Source: Rhodanobacter sp. C06
GTDB lineage: Bacteria > Pseudomonadota > Gammaproteobacteria > Xanthomonadales > Rhodanobacteraceae
Length of the DNA stretch: 32,880 nt
NCBI RefSeq assembly: GCF_002001105.1
Contig: NZ_MUNP01000076.1
Coordinates: 1 to 32,880, forward strand
Direction: 5' to 3'
Made by a program: the position numbers and the translations under genes. The notes under the pieces were generated by a model, which worked only from the letters and a program-made list of their open reading frames with translations, was not told the origin of the DNA and did no database searches. Positions 1-9,924 of this stretch are shown piece after piece (the first letter of the stretch is position 1; every line of letters starts with the position of its first letter).

Positions 1-122
1 TGCATTGCTTGGACAGGTCATCGACCCGCCAGCGCAAGGCGTCCACACAATTCACCTGTGCACACTGTCAAAGATCCAACCACCGCGGAGCTTTCCGCTA
101 GAGGACATTTCGTCCCGGTGAG
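1..122 (-). other. Leader of an rRNA operon (16S gene lies outside, to the left)
   Basis: Read on the reverse strand, this stretch follows a strong promoter and contains a boxA-like element followed by a segment resembling the 'AATTGTGTGGACGCC' part of proteobacterial 16S leaders, where E. coli has a similar 'AATCTGTGTGGGCAC' stretch after boxA. No protein frame fits well. The 16S gene itself is not in the window. The assignment rests on the promoter, boxA and leader similarity recalled from known rrn operons. Confidence 0.62.
64..76 (-). promoter_or_regulatory. boxA-like antitermination element of the rrn leader
   Basis: On the reverse strand the sequence is GATCTTTGACAGT, close to the boxA pattern (E. 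coli leader GCTCTTTAACAAT) bound by NusB/NusE to prevent premature termination in rRNA operons. It lies about 50 nt downstream of the predicted transcription start, where boxA is expected. Confidence 0.6.
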
Positions 123-128
123 CCGCCC

Positions 129-156
129 ATTCTACATCGGTTTTTCCCGTCGTCAA
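129..156 (-). promoter_or_regulatory. Predicted sigma-70 promoter of the leftward rRNA operon
   Basis: Reverse strand: -35 TTGACG (151-156), 16-nt spacer, -10 TAGAAT (129-134). The -10 is followed by a GC-rich discriminator (GGGCGGC), the feature that makes rRNA promoters sensitive to ppGpp. A/T-rich sequence upstream (about 168-178) could serve as an UP element. Promoter, discriminator and boxA leader together support an rrn promoter. Confidence 0.65.
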
Positions 157-196
157 CAAGCGCGAGGAGAAAATTTCACGTCGCGTTGTCGAGGAA

Positions 197-226
197 CCCT
201 TCGACGAAAGGCGGCTCGTCGAAGGG
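197..226. repeat. Perfect 11-bp hairpin between rrn promoter and DUF192 gene
   Basis: Left arm 197-207 and right arm 216-226 are exact reverse complements with an 8-nt loop. There is no T-run on either side, so it is not a typical intrinsic terminator. It lies upstream of the leftward rrn promoter and upstream of the rightward DUF192 gene. Function is unknown. Confidence 0.6.
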
Positions 227-347
227 GCGAGAATCATAGCGCCGCGCCGCGCGACTGGGAAGGGGCGGCACGCAAATTTTTCGGCGAAGCCACCACGATG
301 CGCGGCTCTACACTGCCCCGACCATAGACCATGCGAGACATCACGCC

Positions 348-803
348 ATGCTGAGATTCCTGCTCGCCGCCGCGCTGCTGGCACTGGGCGGCAACGCCTG
401 CGCGTACCCCGCTGACACTGCACCCGTCAGCGTAACCCTGCGCGGGCATCACTACTCGGTGGAGCTCGCCACCAACGAGGCTGCACGCGAACACGGCCTG
501 ATGATGCGAAGCTCGCTGGCACCGGACCACGGCATGCTGTTCGTGTTTCCCGATACGGCGCCACGCGGGTTCTGGATGAAGAACACGCTGATCCCGCTCG
601 ACATCCTGTACTTCGATGCCGAGCGCAAGCTGGTGTCGGCGCAAGTCGACGTGCAACCGTGCAAAGCCGATCCGTGCCCGGTCTACCCCAGCACGGGGCC
701 GGCGCGTTACGTGCTGGAGCTGTCGGCAGGCACGGCCGCGCGGATCGGCGTGCGCAACGGCGACACGCTGGCGATCGAGGGCAAGCTGGGAACGGTCGAC
801 TGA
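348..803 (+). CDS. Secreted DUF192 family protein
   Basis: This is a 151-residue protein. The N-terminus is a hydrophobic signal sequence of about 20 residues ending near 'NACAYPA'. The mature part is a single DUF192 domain with its hallmark segments: 'REHGLMMRSSL', then 'GMLFVF', then 'FWMKNTLIPLDILYFD'. DUF192 proteins are small exported beta-rich proteins of unknown function, and nothing here points to a specific substrate. A -10-like TACACT at 309-314 could drive it, but no convincing -35 is present. The gene is transcribed away from the rrn operon. Its 3' end overlaps the antisense tail of a possible small reverse ORF. Family assignment is firm; the cellular role is unknown. Confidence 0.88.
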   Translation: MLRFLLAAALLALGGNACAYPADTAPVSVTLRGHHYSVELATNEAAREHGLMMRSSLAPDHGMLFVFPDTAPRGFWMKNTLIPLDILYFDAERKLVSAQVDVQPCKADPCPVYPSTGPARYVLELSAGTAARIGVRNGDTLAIEGKLGTVD

Positions 804-916
804 GCGACGTCGGCCGGCGAGACGAGCGCCACGCCGACGCGGTAAGGGATCAACGCTTCGGGACGGATCGCGTCGAGCATGTCCCAGTCATCTTCGAACG
901 GAATGAACTGCTGCAT
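707..916 (-). CDS. Possible small conserved protein downstream of rubredoxin
   Basis: This is a 69-codon reverse ORF. Its first 38 or so residues look protein-like: acidic and aromatic 'MQQFIPFEDDWDMLDAI' followed by 'ALIPYRVGVALV'. The start is preceded by GGAAG 7-8 nt upstream, a usable ribosome-binding site. The tail after about residue 38 is antisense to the DUF192 gene and of low complexity, so it may be unconserved. The ORF begins about 120 nt downstream of the rubredoxin gene on the same strand and could be co-transcribed with it. No function can be given. It could be a chance frame, although the N-terminal composition does not look like an antisense shadow. Confidence 0.42.
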   Translation of the reverse strand: MQQFIPFEDDWDMLDAIRPEALIPYRVGVALVSPADVAQSTVPSLPSIASVSPLRTPIRAAVPADSSST

Positions 917-1034
917 GGTGATGCTTCCGCATGACGCGCATGGCTTGCGCGTGGAAGCATCACAGCAGATCGGCGGGCCCGCTCGCAGGCGGAAACATGG
1001 CGAAAACGGGCCGGGTGCGGGCAGGCATCGGCGA

Positions 1035-1232
1035 TCAGTCGACCTCGATCATCTCGAAGTCGCTCTTGGTGGCGCCGCAATCCGGACAGGTCCAGGTCTC
1101 GGGCACGTCCTCCCAGCGCGTGCCGGCGGCGATGTCCTCTTCCGGCACGCCCAGCGCTTCGTCGTAAATGTAGCCGCAGACCACGCACATCCATTTACGC
1201 AGCGTGGCGGTTTCGGTGGAGCTCTGGCTCAT
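1035..1232 (-). CDS. Rubredoxin
   Basis: This is a 65-residue cytoplasmic electron-transfer protein that binds one iron through four cysteines. The ligands are visible as two CxxCG knuckles: C16/C19 in '[10 protein letters not shown]' and C49/C52 in 'CPDCGATK'. The core '[19 protein letters not shown]' is typical of class I rubredoxins. An ATG at 1232 gives the normal family length, while the open frame continues much further upstream only as a shadow of thiE. The gene is divergent from thiE. No rubredoxin reductase or alkane hydroxylase gene is in the window, so its partner is unknown. Confidence 0.95.
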   Translation of the reverse strand: MSQSSTETATLRKWMCVVCGYIYDEALGVPEEDIAAGTRWEDVPETWTCPDCGATKSDFEMIEVD

Positions 1233-1343
1233 CGTCGTGCTTCTTTGTTCAAGGGCGAATAGTGCATTCTCGCAACTCGCCTGCCGTTGCGAAAGCACGC
1301 GGCGCTCGCCCGCGCTCCACGAAGCCACGAAAAACCCTACGCC

Positions 1344-1970
1344 ATGACATCCATCCAACTCCCGCACTGCGGCCTGTATGCGATCACCGACGGCCCGCGC
1401 ACCGACCTGTCGACGGCTGTCTCGCAGGCGCTGGCCGGCGGCGCGCGGGTGCTGCAATACCGCGACAAGACCGCCGATGCCGCGCGGCGCCATGCCGAAG
1501 CCGCTGCGCTCAAGCAGTTGTGCGACGCGCACGCCGTGCCGCTGATCGTCAACGACGACGTCGCGCTGGCCGTCGCGGTGGGCGCCGCCGGCGTACACCT
1601 GGGACGCGACGACGATGACGTGGCCGCCGCCCGCGTGGCGCTGGGCCCTGGTGCGATCATCGGCGTGTCCTGTTACGACTCGCTCGAACGCGCCCGCGCC
1701 GCCGCAGCAGCCGGCGCCGACTACGTGGCGTTCGGCGCGTTCTTCCCCTCGCCCACCAAGCCGCAGGCGGCACGCGCGCCGCTGGACCTGCTGCGGCAGA
1801 GCGCCACGCTGGGCGTGCCACGGGTGGCGATCGGCGGCATCACGCCGGACAATGCGTCCTCCCTGGTCGAAGCCGGCGCGGACTTCCTCGCCGTGATCTC
1901 CGCGGTGTTCGCCGCGCCCGACGTGCGCTCCGCCACGCAGCGTTTCGCCCGCCTCTACCCCGCCGATTGA
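1344..1970 (+). CDS. thiE: Thiamine-phosphate synthase
   Basis: ThiE condenses the thiazole phosphate and HMP pyrophosphate to thiamine monophosphate in the cytoplasm. The 208-residue length is normal. Visible TIM-barrel signatures include 'GLYAITDG', 'VLQYRDK', '[24 protein letters not shown]', 'IIGVSCYDS', '[16 protein letters not shown]' and the phosphate-binding '[11 protein letters not shown]'. The ATG at 1344 was chosen because the barrel starts directly after it; a TTG about 19 codons upstream is less likely. The ribosome-binding site is weak. hemL follows after 10 nt, so the two are probably co-transcribed. No THI-box riboswitch was recognised upstream. Confidence 0.95.
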   Translation: MTSIQLPHCGLYAITDGPRTDLSTAVSQALAGGARVLQYRDKTADAARRHAEAAALKQLCDAHAVPLIVNDDVALAVAVGAAGVHLGRDDDDVAAARVALGPGAIIGVSCYDSLERARAAAAAGADYVAFGAFFPSPTKPQAARAPLDLLRQSATLGVPRVAIGGITPDNASSLVEAGADFLAVISAVFAAPDVRSATQRFARLYPAD

Positions 1971-1980
1971 GAAGCCACCG

Positions 1981-3267
<1,287 letters not shown>

Positions 3268-3346
3268 GCCGGCGCGTGACAATCGCTCCGCGACTGGCTT
3301 TACACATGGATATATTTACTATTCTTGGCCGTCACTCAGGATGACG

Positions 3347-3366
3347 GGGTCGCCATCCGGCGACCC
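3347..3366 (+). repeat. Strong hairpin directly upstream of the secreted-protein gene
   Basis: An exact 8-bp stem (3347-3354 with 3359-3366) has a 4-nt loop and ends 4 nt before the CAGGAG ribosome-binding site (3371-3376) of the next gene. There is no T-run, so it is unlikely to terminate hemL transcription. It could influence translation or mRNA stability of the 3385-4694 pair. An A/T-rich stretch at 3299-3327, with a TTTACA -35-like hexamer, may hold the promoter. Confidence 0.5.
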
Positions 3367-3384
3367 GTCACAGGAGTAGACACC

Positions 3385-4041
3385 ATGAAATCCCTCACCA
3401 TTGCCTGCGCCCTTGCCTTGGGCCTGGGCCTGTCTTCCGTCACGCTTGCAGCGCCGACCATGCCGGCCATGCAAGCCGCACCGCAAGCCGCCGCGGCACC
3501 GGCCGCGCCGAAACTCCACGCCGCGCTCCGCAGCCTGTGGCACGGCCACATCGTGCACACCCGCGCCTACGCAATGGCGGTAAAGGCCGGCAACACGGCG
3601 GCGGCGACCAAGGCTGCCGATGACGTGGTCGTGAACGCGAGGCAGATCGCCAATGCCGTGGCCGGCTTCTACGGCGCCGACGCCGGCAAGGGCATGCTGA
3701 AACTGCTCGCCGGGCATTGGGCCGGCGTCAAGGCGCTGACCGATGCCGAACACGCCGGCGACAAGGCCGCCAGCGACAAGGCGATGCAGGACCTGTCCAC
3801 GAATGCCGGCGAGATCGCGAAATTCCTGCACGGCGCGAACCCCGCGAACTGGCCCGAGGCCACGGTGCAAGGTCTGCTGCTGGAGCACGTGGCCGACCAC
3901 AAGGCACAGATCGGCGAGATCATGGGCGGCGACAGTGCGGCCGAAGCGAAGACCTGGGTGATGATGCAGGAACACATGAACACCATCGCCGATGCGCTGG
4001 CCGGCGGTATCGCCGCGCAATTTCCGACCAAGGTGCAATGA
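3385..4041 (+). CDS. Secreted alpha-helical protein of unknown function
   Basis: This is a 218-residue protein with a clear signal peptide (residues 1 to about 22, 'ALGLGLSSVTLA' then 'APT'), an Ala/Pro linker, and a helical domain from about residue 43. The domain has a spaced pattern I associate with an uncharacterised bacterial and archaeal family: His/Trp-Thr-Arg near the start ('HGHIVHTRAYA'), 'ARQIANAVAGFYGADAGKGMLKLLAGH' in the middle, and 'NAGEIAKFLHGANPANWPEATVQGLLLEHV' near the end. Such proteins are sometimes database-annotated as unrelated enzymes, which should not be trusted. The ribosome-binding site CAGGAG precedes ATG 3385. The stop codon overlaps the next gene's start (ATGA), so it is translationally coupled to a regulator. 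The repeated His residues could bind metal, but this is speculative. Confidence 0.72.
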   Translation: MKSLTIACALALGLGLSSVTLAAPTMPAMQAAPQAAAAPAAPKLHAALRSLWHGHIVHTRAYAMAVKAGNTAAATKAADDVVVNARQIANAVAGFYGADAGKGMLKLLAGHWAGVKALTDAEHAGDKAASDKAMQDLSTNAGEIAKFLHGANPANWPEATVQGLLLEHVADHKAQIGEIMGGDSAAEAKTWVMMQEHMNTIADALAGGIAAQFPTKVQ

Positions 4042-4694
4042 AACCGGTGAGCGCCCTGCACCAGCTCGGCCAGACCCAGCAGAAACTGCTGCGGGCGCTG
4101 CTGGCCGCGCCGCAGGGCGCCAGCGTGGAAGCGCTGTGCCAAGCCTTGCACGTCACCCATAACGCGGTGCGCCAGCATCTGGCCGCGCTGATCGCCGCGG
4201 GTTATGTCGAGCGCGGCATGGCGCAGCCCACCGGCGGCCGGCCGCAGGCGCGCTACCTGCTGCTGCCGGCGGGGCGCGAGCTGTTTCCGCGCAATTACGG
4301 CCTGATCGCCACCGGCATCCTCGAACACCTGTACGCCAGCGCCGGCAAGGCCGGCGTGCAGGCACTGCTGGCCACGATCGGGCAGGAGCTGGGCAGCGCC
4401 GCGGCCAGCCGCGTCGACGGCGCGGATGACGCCGCCATCGCCGCGCGGCTCGCCGAGCAACTCGACGCGCTGGGCTACGAAGCGTCCACCGTTAAGCGTG
4501 ACGGCGAAACCCAGGTCGAGGCGTACAACTGCGTGTTCCACACCTTGGCGAAGCAGCACCCGGACGTGTGCCGCTTCGATCTCGCCTTCATGGAAGCGGC
4601 CACCGGACGGCCGATCCAGCACATGGAATGCCTGCTGCGCGGCGGGCAGGCCTGCCGCTTCCGCATCGGCAAGCCGCGCTCCGGCGAGAGCTGA
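4038..4694 (+). CDS. Winged-helix regulator with four-cysteine C-terminal domain (SufR-like family)
   Basis: This is a 218-residue cytoplasmic regulator. Residues 10-70 form a winged helix-turn-helix ('LLRALLAAPQGASVEALCQALHVTHNAVRQHLAALIAAGYVE'), followed by a wing ('TGGRPQARYLL'). The C-terminal domain carries cysteines at 165, 178, 198 and 206 (C-x12-C-x19-C-x7-C). The same fold and a first C-x12-C spacing occur in the SufR/COG2345 group, whose members bind a [4Fe-4S] cluster to sense iron-sulfur or redox status. An Fe-S or metal-sensing role here is inference. The gene starts inside the stop of the secreted-protein gene (4-bp overlap), so the two form a unit and the regulator may control its own operon. 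The target is unknown. Confidence 0.82.
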   Translation: MKPVSALHQLGQTQQKLLRALLAAPQGASVEALCQALHVTHNAVRQHLAALIAAGYVERGMAQPTGGRPQARYLLLPAGRELFPRNYGLIATGILEHLYASAGKAGVQALLATIGQELGSAAASRVDGADDAAIAARLAEQLDALGYEASTVKRDGETQVEAYNCVFHTLAKQHPDVCRFDLAFMEAATGRPIQHMECLLRGGQACRFRIGKPRSGES

Positions 4695-5114
4695 TCACCA
4701 CTGACCGACATTGGGCATCGAGGCCCAGGGTTCGGCCGGCGGCAGGTGGCCGTCCTGCAGCAGCTCCACCGAGACCAGGTCGGGCGAACGCACGAAGGCC
4801 ATGTGACCGTCGCGCGGCGGGCGATGGATGGTGTAGCCCATGTCCATCAGTCGCCGGCAGGTGGCATAGATGTCCTCCACCCGGAACGCGAGGTGGCCGA
4901 AGTTGCGCGCACTGCCGTAATCCTCGGTCGAACCCCAGTTGTAGGTCAGCTCGACTTCCGCCTCGGGGCTGTCCGGTGCGGCAAGAAACACCAGGGTGAA
5001 CTTGCCCTGGGCGTTCTCCATGCGGCGCATTTCCTTCAGGCCCAGGCCTCCGCAGTAGAAACGCAGCGAGGCATCGATGTCGCGCACGCGCACCATGGTG
5101 TGCAGGTATTTCAT
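4695..5114 (-). CDS. Glyoxalase I (lactoylglutathione lyase)-like VOC protein
   Basis: This is a 139-residue vicinal-oxygen-chelate protein. Glyoxalase I isomerises the methylglyoxal-glutathione hemithioacetal to S-lactoylglutathione. All four metal ligands of the bacterial enzyme are present at matching spacing: H5 ('LHTMVRV'), E55 ('VELTYNWG'), H74 ('GHLAF') and E117 ('SVELLQ'). The C-terminus is longer than in E. coli GloA and differs ('PPAEPWASMPNVGQW'). The gene follows argD after 18 nt on the same strand, so co-transcription is likely. It abuts the stop codon of the convergent regulator with no spacer. Substrate could differ from methylglyoxal, but the ligand set supports glyoxalase chemistry. 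Confidence 0.82.
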   Translation of the reverse strand: MKYLHTMVRVRDIDASLRFYCGGLGLKEMRRMENAQGKFTLVFLAAPDSPEAEVELTYNWGSTEDYGSARNFGHLAFRVEDIYATCRRLMDMGYTIHRPPRDGHMAFVRSPDLVSVELLQDGHLPPAEPWASMPNVGQW

Positions 5115-5132
5115 CGTCAGTCTCCGTCGGTG

Positions 5133-6371
5133 TCAGACCTGCGCGAAGGCGCGGAGAGCCGCGTGCAGGCGCTTCAGTCCTTCAGCCAGTTCCTCGGCGT
5201 CGATCGTCAGCGGCGGCACGAAACGCAGCACGTCCGGGCCGGCCTGCAGCAGCAGCAGGCCGTGCGCGGCGGCGTGGTCGAGAATCTCGCCGGCCTTGCC
5301 GCGGTGCGCCTCGGCCAGCACTGCGCCGATCATCAGGCCGCGGCCGCGCACCTCGTCGAACAGGTGCAGTTCCGCATCGATCGCCGCCAGCCCGTCGCGC
5401 AACGCCTGCGCCTGCGCCACCACGTTCGCCAGCAATTCGTGCGAGCCCAGCTTGCGCAATGCCGTACGCGCCACCGCGGCAGCCATCGGGTTGCCGCCGA
5501 AGGTGGTGCCGTGGGCGCCGTACTGCATCACCTCGGCCACCTTCGGCCCGGCCAGCATCGCGCCGATCGGGAAACCGCAACCCAGCGCCTTGGCGAGCGT
5601 CACGATGTCGGGCCGCACGCCATCCTGCACGTGGGCGAACAGCGTGCCGGTGCGGCCCATGCCGCACTGAATCTCGTCCAGCACCAGCAACGCACCGTGC
5701 GCGTCGCACAGTTCGCGCACGCGCTGCAGAAACCCGGGCGCGGCCGGCACTACGCCGCCCTCGCCCTGCACCGGCTCCAGCATCACCGCGGCGACGTCGC
5801 CAGCGGCGAACGCAGCCTCCAGCGCGGCCACATCGTTGAAGTCGAGGTAGCGGAAGCCTTGTGGCAGCGGCTCGTAGCCGGCCTGGTACTTCGGCTGCGC
5901 GGTGGCGGTGACGGTGGCCAGGGTGCGGCCGTGGAACGAGCCCTTGAAGGTGACGATGACGCGCCGCTCCGGTGCGCGCCCCTGCGCGGCCGCCCACTTG
6001 CGCACCAGCTTGATCGCCGCCTCGTTCGCCTCGGCGCCGGAGTTGCACAGGAATACCCGCTCGGCAAAATTGCTTGTCTGCACCAGCTCCTCGGCCAGCC
6101 GCAGCGGCGGCTCGGTGTAGAACACGTTGCTGGCGTGCCACAGCTTGTGCGCCTGCGCGGTGAGCGCGGCGAGCAGGTCGGGATCCTGGTGGCCCAGCGC
6201 ATTCACCGCGATGCCGGCGCCGAAGTCGACGTAGTCGCGCCCTTCCGTATCCCACACCCGCGCGCCCTTGCCGTGGTCGAGCACCAGCTCGCGCGGCTTG
6301 TACACCGGCAGCCAGTAACGCTGGCCGAGACCGATCAGGGAGGAAGGCAGGGTCGAATCGTGTTGCGGCAT
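5133..6371 (-). CDS. argD: Acetylornithine aminotransferase family protein
   Basis: This is a class III PLP aminotransferase of 412 residues, the ArgD size. It transfers an amino group between N-acetylornithine and 2-oxoglutarate in arginine synthesis; close relatives also use succinylornithine or succinyldiaminopimelate. Visible motifs are 'YVDFGAGIAVNALGHQDP', 'FLCNSGAEANEAAIKLVRK', 'FHGRTLATVTAT', 'LLVLDEIQCGMGRTG' and the PLP lysine K261 in 'TLAKALGCGFPIGAM', then 'GTTFGGNPMAAAVA'. The ATG at 6371 gives the normal N-terminus. No other arg gene is adjacent, so ArgD versus AstC cannot be settled from context. Confidence 0.87.
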   Translation of the reverse strand: MPQHDSTLPSSLIGLGQRYWLPVYKPRELVLDHGKGARVWDTEGRDYVDFGAGIAVNALGHQDPDLLAALTAQAHKLWHASNVFYTEPPLRLAEELVQTSNFAERVFLCNSGAEANEAAIKLVRKWAAAQGRAPERRVIVTFKGSFHGRTLATVTATAQPKYQAGYEPLPQGFRYLDFNDVAALEAAFAAGDVAAVMLEPVQGEGGVVPAAPGFLQRVRELCDAHGALLVLDEIQCGMGRTGTLFAHVQDGVRPDIVTLAKALGCGFPIGAMLAGPKVAEVMQYGAHGTTFGGNPMAAAVARTALRKLGSHELLANVVAQAQALRDGLAAIDAELHLFDEVRGRGLMIGAVLAEAHRGKAGEILDHAAAHGLLLLQAGPDVLRFVPPLTIDAEELAEGLKRLHAALRAFAQV

Positions 6372-6556
6372 GGGGCACTCCAGGTTGCGCCCCGGCCCTG
6401 TTCCCGTGTTCGCCCGGAGCGTCGCGAAACGTCCGCGATCGCAGGATCCGGCCAGGTGATGCGCGTGAGGCCGGCATTATCCCACGGGCAACCGCCGGAT
6501 CCGCGCCGATCCGGCACAGGGATCGGCGAAGGCCGCCCGCCGCCTGCCGACGCCGC

Positions 6557-7900
<1,344 letters not shown>

Positions 7901-8077
7901 ACTCCCTCCCCCGGATTTGATCGCCACGTATCGCCCCCTTCGCGACACCCGTGTGGCGGATCCATGCAGGCAAGTGATTCGGCGCGAATTGTAATCCCGC
8001 CCGGACGGCGCGGATATGACAGCGCCGTGCGGATCCATCCGGGTCGATGACGGCTCGGGCCTTGCGCACGCGGCGCT

Positions 8078-8093
8078 TCGAAAGATCTTTCGA
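8078..8093. promoter_or_regulatory. Perfect 16-bp palindrome in an intergenic gap
   Basis: The sequence tcgaaagatctttcga is an exact palindrome in the gap between the Lon-N-domain gene (ends 8144) and the regulator gene (starts 7900). Its dyad symmetry and A/T-rich core would suit a dimeric DNA-binding protein. It lies about 180 nt upstream of the regulator start. No factor can be assigned. Confidence 0.4.
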
Positions 8094-8143
8094 CGACGCA
8101 GATCGACATGCGCCTGCCCGGCCCACCGCCGCGCGTGAATGCG

Positions 8144-8746
8144 TCAGGCCTTCTGGAAGCGCGGCAGGATGTCGCGCAGCTCAGCCAGGCGCTGCAGCGG
8201 GTCGGCAAGCTCCAGCAGGCGCTGGCGTTCGTCACCACCCAGCGGCAGCAGTTCGGCCAGCCGGAAACCCAGCCAGCGCGCGTCGTCGTAGCACTCGCGC
8301 GGCACCTGCCGCCACTGCGGCGCCATCGCCTCGACCAGGCGCTCGGCGATCGTCTGCAGCAAGGCGAGCTCGACCGGCACCGGCACGTGCGCCTCCTCCG
8401 GCCACCACTCCACCTCGCCACGCAGCTGGCCGTCCGCGCGCACCCGTGTGCGCCGCACCCGGAAGCGCTGGCCACCCTCGGCCACGATGCCGAGCAAGCC
8501 GTCGGCGCCGTAATGGAAATCCACGATGTGCGCCAGCGTGCCCACCGCCGCCGGCAGGGCCGGCTCGCCGGTTTCGCGCCCTTGCAGGATCAGGCAGACG
8601 CCGAAGCCGCGCTCGTCGCGCGTGCACTCGCGCACCAGATCGAGGTAGCGCGGCTCGAAGATGCGCAGTTCCAGCCGTCCGCCCGGGTACAGCACCGTGG
8701 ACAGCGGGAACAACGGCAGCTCGGCGCGGGAAGAACGTCCAGCCAT
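8144..8746 (-). CDS. Standalone Lon N-terminal (substrate-binding) domain protein
   Basis: This is a 200-residue protein matching the N-terminal domain of Lon protease without the ATPase or protease parts. The start is diagnostic: 'ELPLFPLSTVLYPGGRLELRIFEPRYLDLVRECTR'. It continues with 'GFGVCLI', 'VGTLAHIVDFHYGADGLLGIVAEGGQRFRV' and a helical C-terminus with 'LLELADPLQRLAELRDILPRF'. Such short proteins are common in proteobacteria and their role is unproven. The ATG at 8746 puts the conserved motif at residue 8; an upstream in-frame start would add an unconserved tail. No partner gene is adjacent. Confidence 0.88.
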   Translation of the reverse strand: MAGRSSRAELPLFPLSTVLYPGGRLELRIFEPRYLDLVRECTRDERGFGVCLILQGRETGEPALPAAVGTLAHIVDFHYGADGLLGIVAEGGQRFRVRRTRVRADGQLRGEVEWWPEEAHVPVPVELALLQTIAERLVEAMAPQWRQVPRECYDDARWLGFRLAELLPLGGDERQRLLELADPLQRLAELRDILPRFQKA

Positions 8747-8968
8747 GCGGGCAGTGTAACGGGCAGTTGCTGCGCCCCATCGACCACTGCTCCGCCCGGG
8801 GCCGGCACATCCCCGTACCCCGCTTCGCCGGGGAGGCACGCCGGGAAGGGGACGGGCTTGTTCATCGATTTCCCCGAAGCGGCGGCGCCCGTGGAACTGG
8901 ACGCCGACTCTGCATCGTGGGTGCCGGCGCCGACCGCCTACGGCCGCTCTGCGCGCCCTGACGCCGGG

Positions 8969-9787
8969 TCAGCCCAGGAAAAGATCGGGCAGCAGCGGCT
9001 GGCCTGGCTGCACCGCGTAAGGGTCGAAATCGCGCACGCCGGTCTCGCGCAACACGTCCTCGTCGATCGCGAAACTGCCGGTGCATTCCCGCGCGGGACG
9101 GACGAGCATGGCATGCGCCGCATCGGCCACGATCTCCGGTCGCCGGCACTGCTCGGCACGCACGCCCTCGATCATGCCGATCGCCGCCGTGGCGATCACC
9201 GTGCGCGGCCACAGCGCGTTCACCGCGATGCCCAGCGGCGCGAATTCCGCGCTCATGCCCAGCACGCACAGGCTCATGCCCATCTTGGCGATGGTGTAGG
9301 CGGTGTGCGGCGCGAACCACTTCGGGTCGAGGCTGGGCGGCGGCGCCAGCATCAGCACGTGCGGGTTCGCGGCCTGCTTCAGATGCGGCAGGCAGCTCTG
9401 CGTGACGAGGAAGGTCCCACGCGTGTTGACCTGGTGCATCAGGTCGTAGCGTTTCATCGGCGTGCCCTCCACGCCGGCCAGCCAGATCGCGCTGGCGTTG
9501 TTCACCACGATGTCGATGCCGCCGAAGTGCTCGGCCGCCTGCGCCGCCGCGGCGCGCACCTCGGCCTCGTCGCGGATGTCGCACTTCAGCGCCAGCGCGC
9601 GGCCGCCGGCCGCCTCGATCTCGGCGGCGGCGGTATGGATGGTGCCGGGCAGCCTGGGGTTCGGCACGCCGCTCTTGGCGACGATCGCGATGTTGGCGCC
9701 GTCGCGCGCGGCGCGCAGCGCGATCGCCAGGCCGATGCCGCGCGAGGCGCCGGTGATGAACAGGGTCTTGCCGCTGAGGGTGGTCAT
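8969..9787 (-). CDS. HSDL2-like short-chain dehydrogenase with Ala at the usual catalytic Ser
   Basis: This is a 272-residue cytoplasmic NAD(P)-dependent oxidoreductase. The Rossmann motif TGASRGIG (12-19), 'DIVVNNASAIWL' and the catalytic pair Y164/K168 in 'YTIAK' are present. The body resembles the N-terminal domain of hydroxysteroid dehydrogenase-like 2 ('WFAPHTAYTIAKMGMSLCVLGM', then 'VNALWPRTVIATAA'), without the C-terminal SCP2 domain. In that family the segment before the Tyr usually reads 'SPP'; here it is 'APPPS' (A148, with S152 close by). Whether S152 substitutes is unknown. The substrate is unknown. The gene is divergent from the ABC transporter genes, with an inverted repeat between them. 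Confidence 0.87.
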   Translation of the reverse strand: MTTLSGKTLFITGASRGIGLAIALRAARDGANIAIVAKSGVPNPRLPGTIHTAAAEIEAAGGRALALKCDIRDEAEVRAAAAQAAEHFGGIDIVVNNASAIWLAGVEGTPMKRYDLMHQVNTRGTFLVTQSCLPHLKQAANPHVLMLAPPPSLDPKWFAPHTAYTIAKMGMSLCVLGMSAEFAPLGIAVNALWPRTVIATAAIGMIEGVRAEQCRRPEIVADAAHAMLVRPARECTGSFAIDEDVLRETGVRDFDPYAVQPGQPLLPDLFLG

Positions 9788-9810
9788 GGGCTGGCCAGGG
9801 AGTGAGGAGC

Positions 9811-9877
9811 GGGGTCAGAGTCAGTTTTCCGCATCTCCCGGTCAAGCCGAAACGTCAGGAAAACTGACTCTGACCCC
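9811..9877. repeat. Perfect 20-bp inverted repeat (REP/RAYT-like element)
   Basis: The left arm GGGGTCAGAGTCAGTTTTCC (9811-9830) and right arm (9858-9877) are exact reverse complements around a 27-nt loop. Elements with ends of the 'GGGGTCAGAGT...ACTCTGACCCC' type are common in Xanthomonadales genomes and, as I recall, often lie near REP-associated tyrosine transposase genes. No such gene is in the window, so this would be a non-autonomous copy. It sits between divergent start codons and may form a cruciform or affect both promoters. Confidence 0.75.
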
Positions 9878-9924
9878 ATCTGCGTGGCACATTGGCCGCC
9901 TCGCCAAGGGGAGCATGCGCAAGG

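Noticed and set aside
1233-1343. TPP riboswitch ahead of thiE
   Set aside because: No THI-box core such as CTGAGA or a matching fold was recognised in this short gap.
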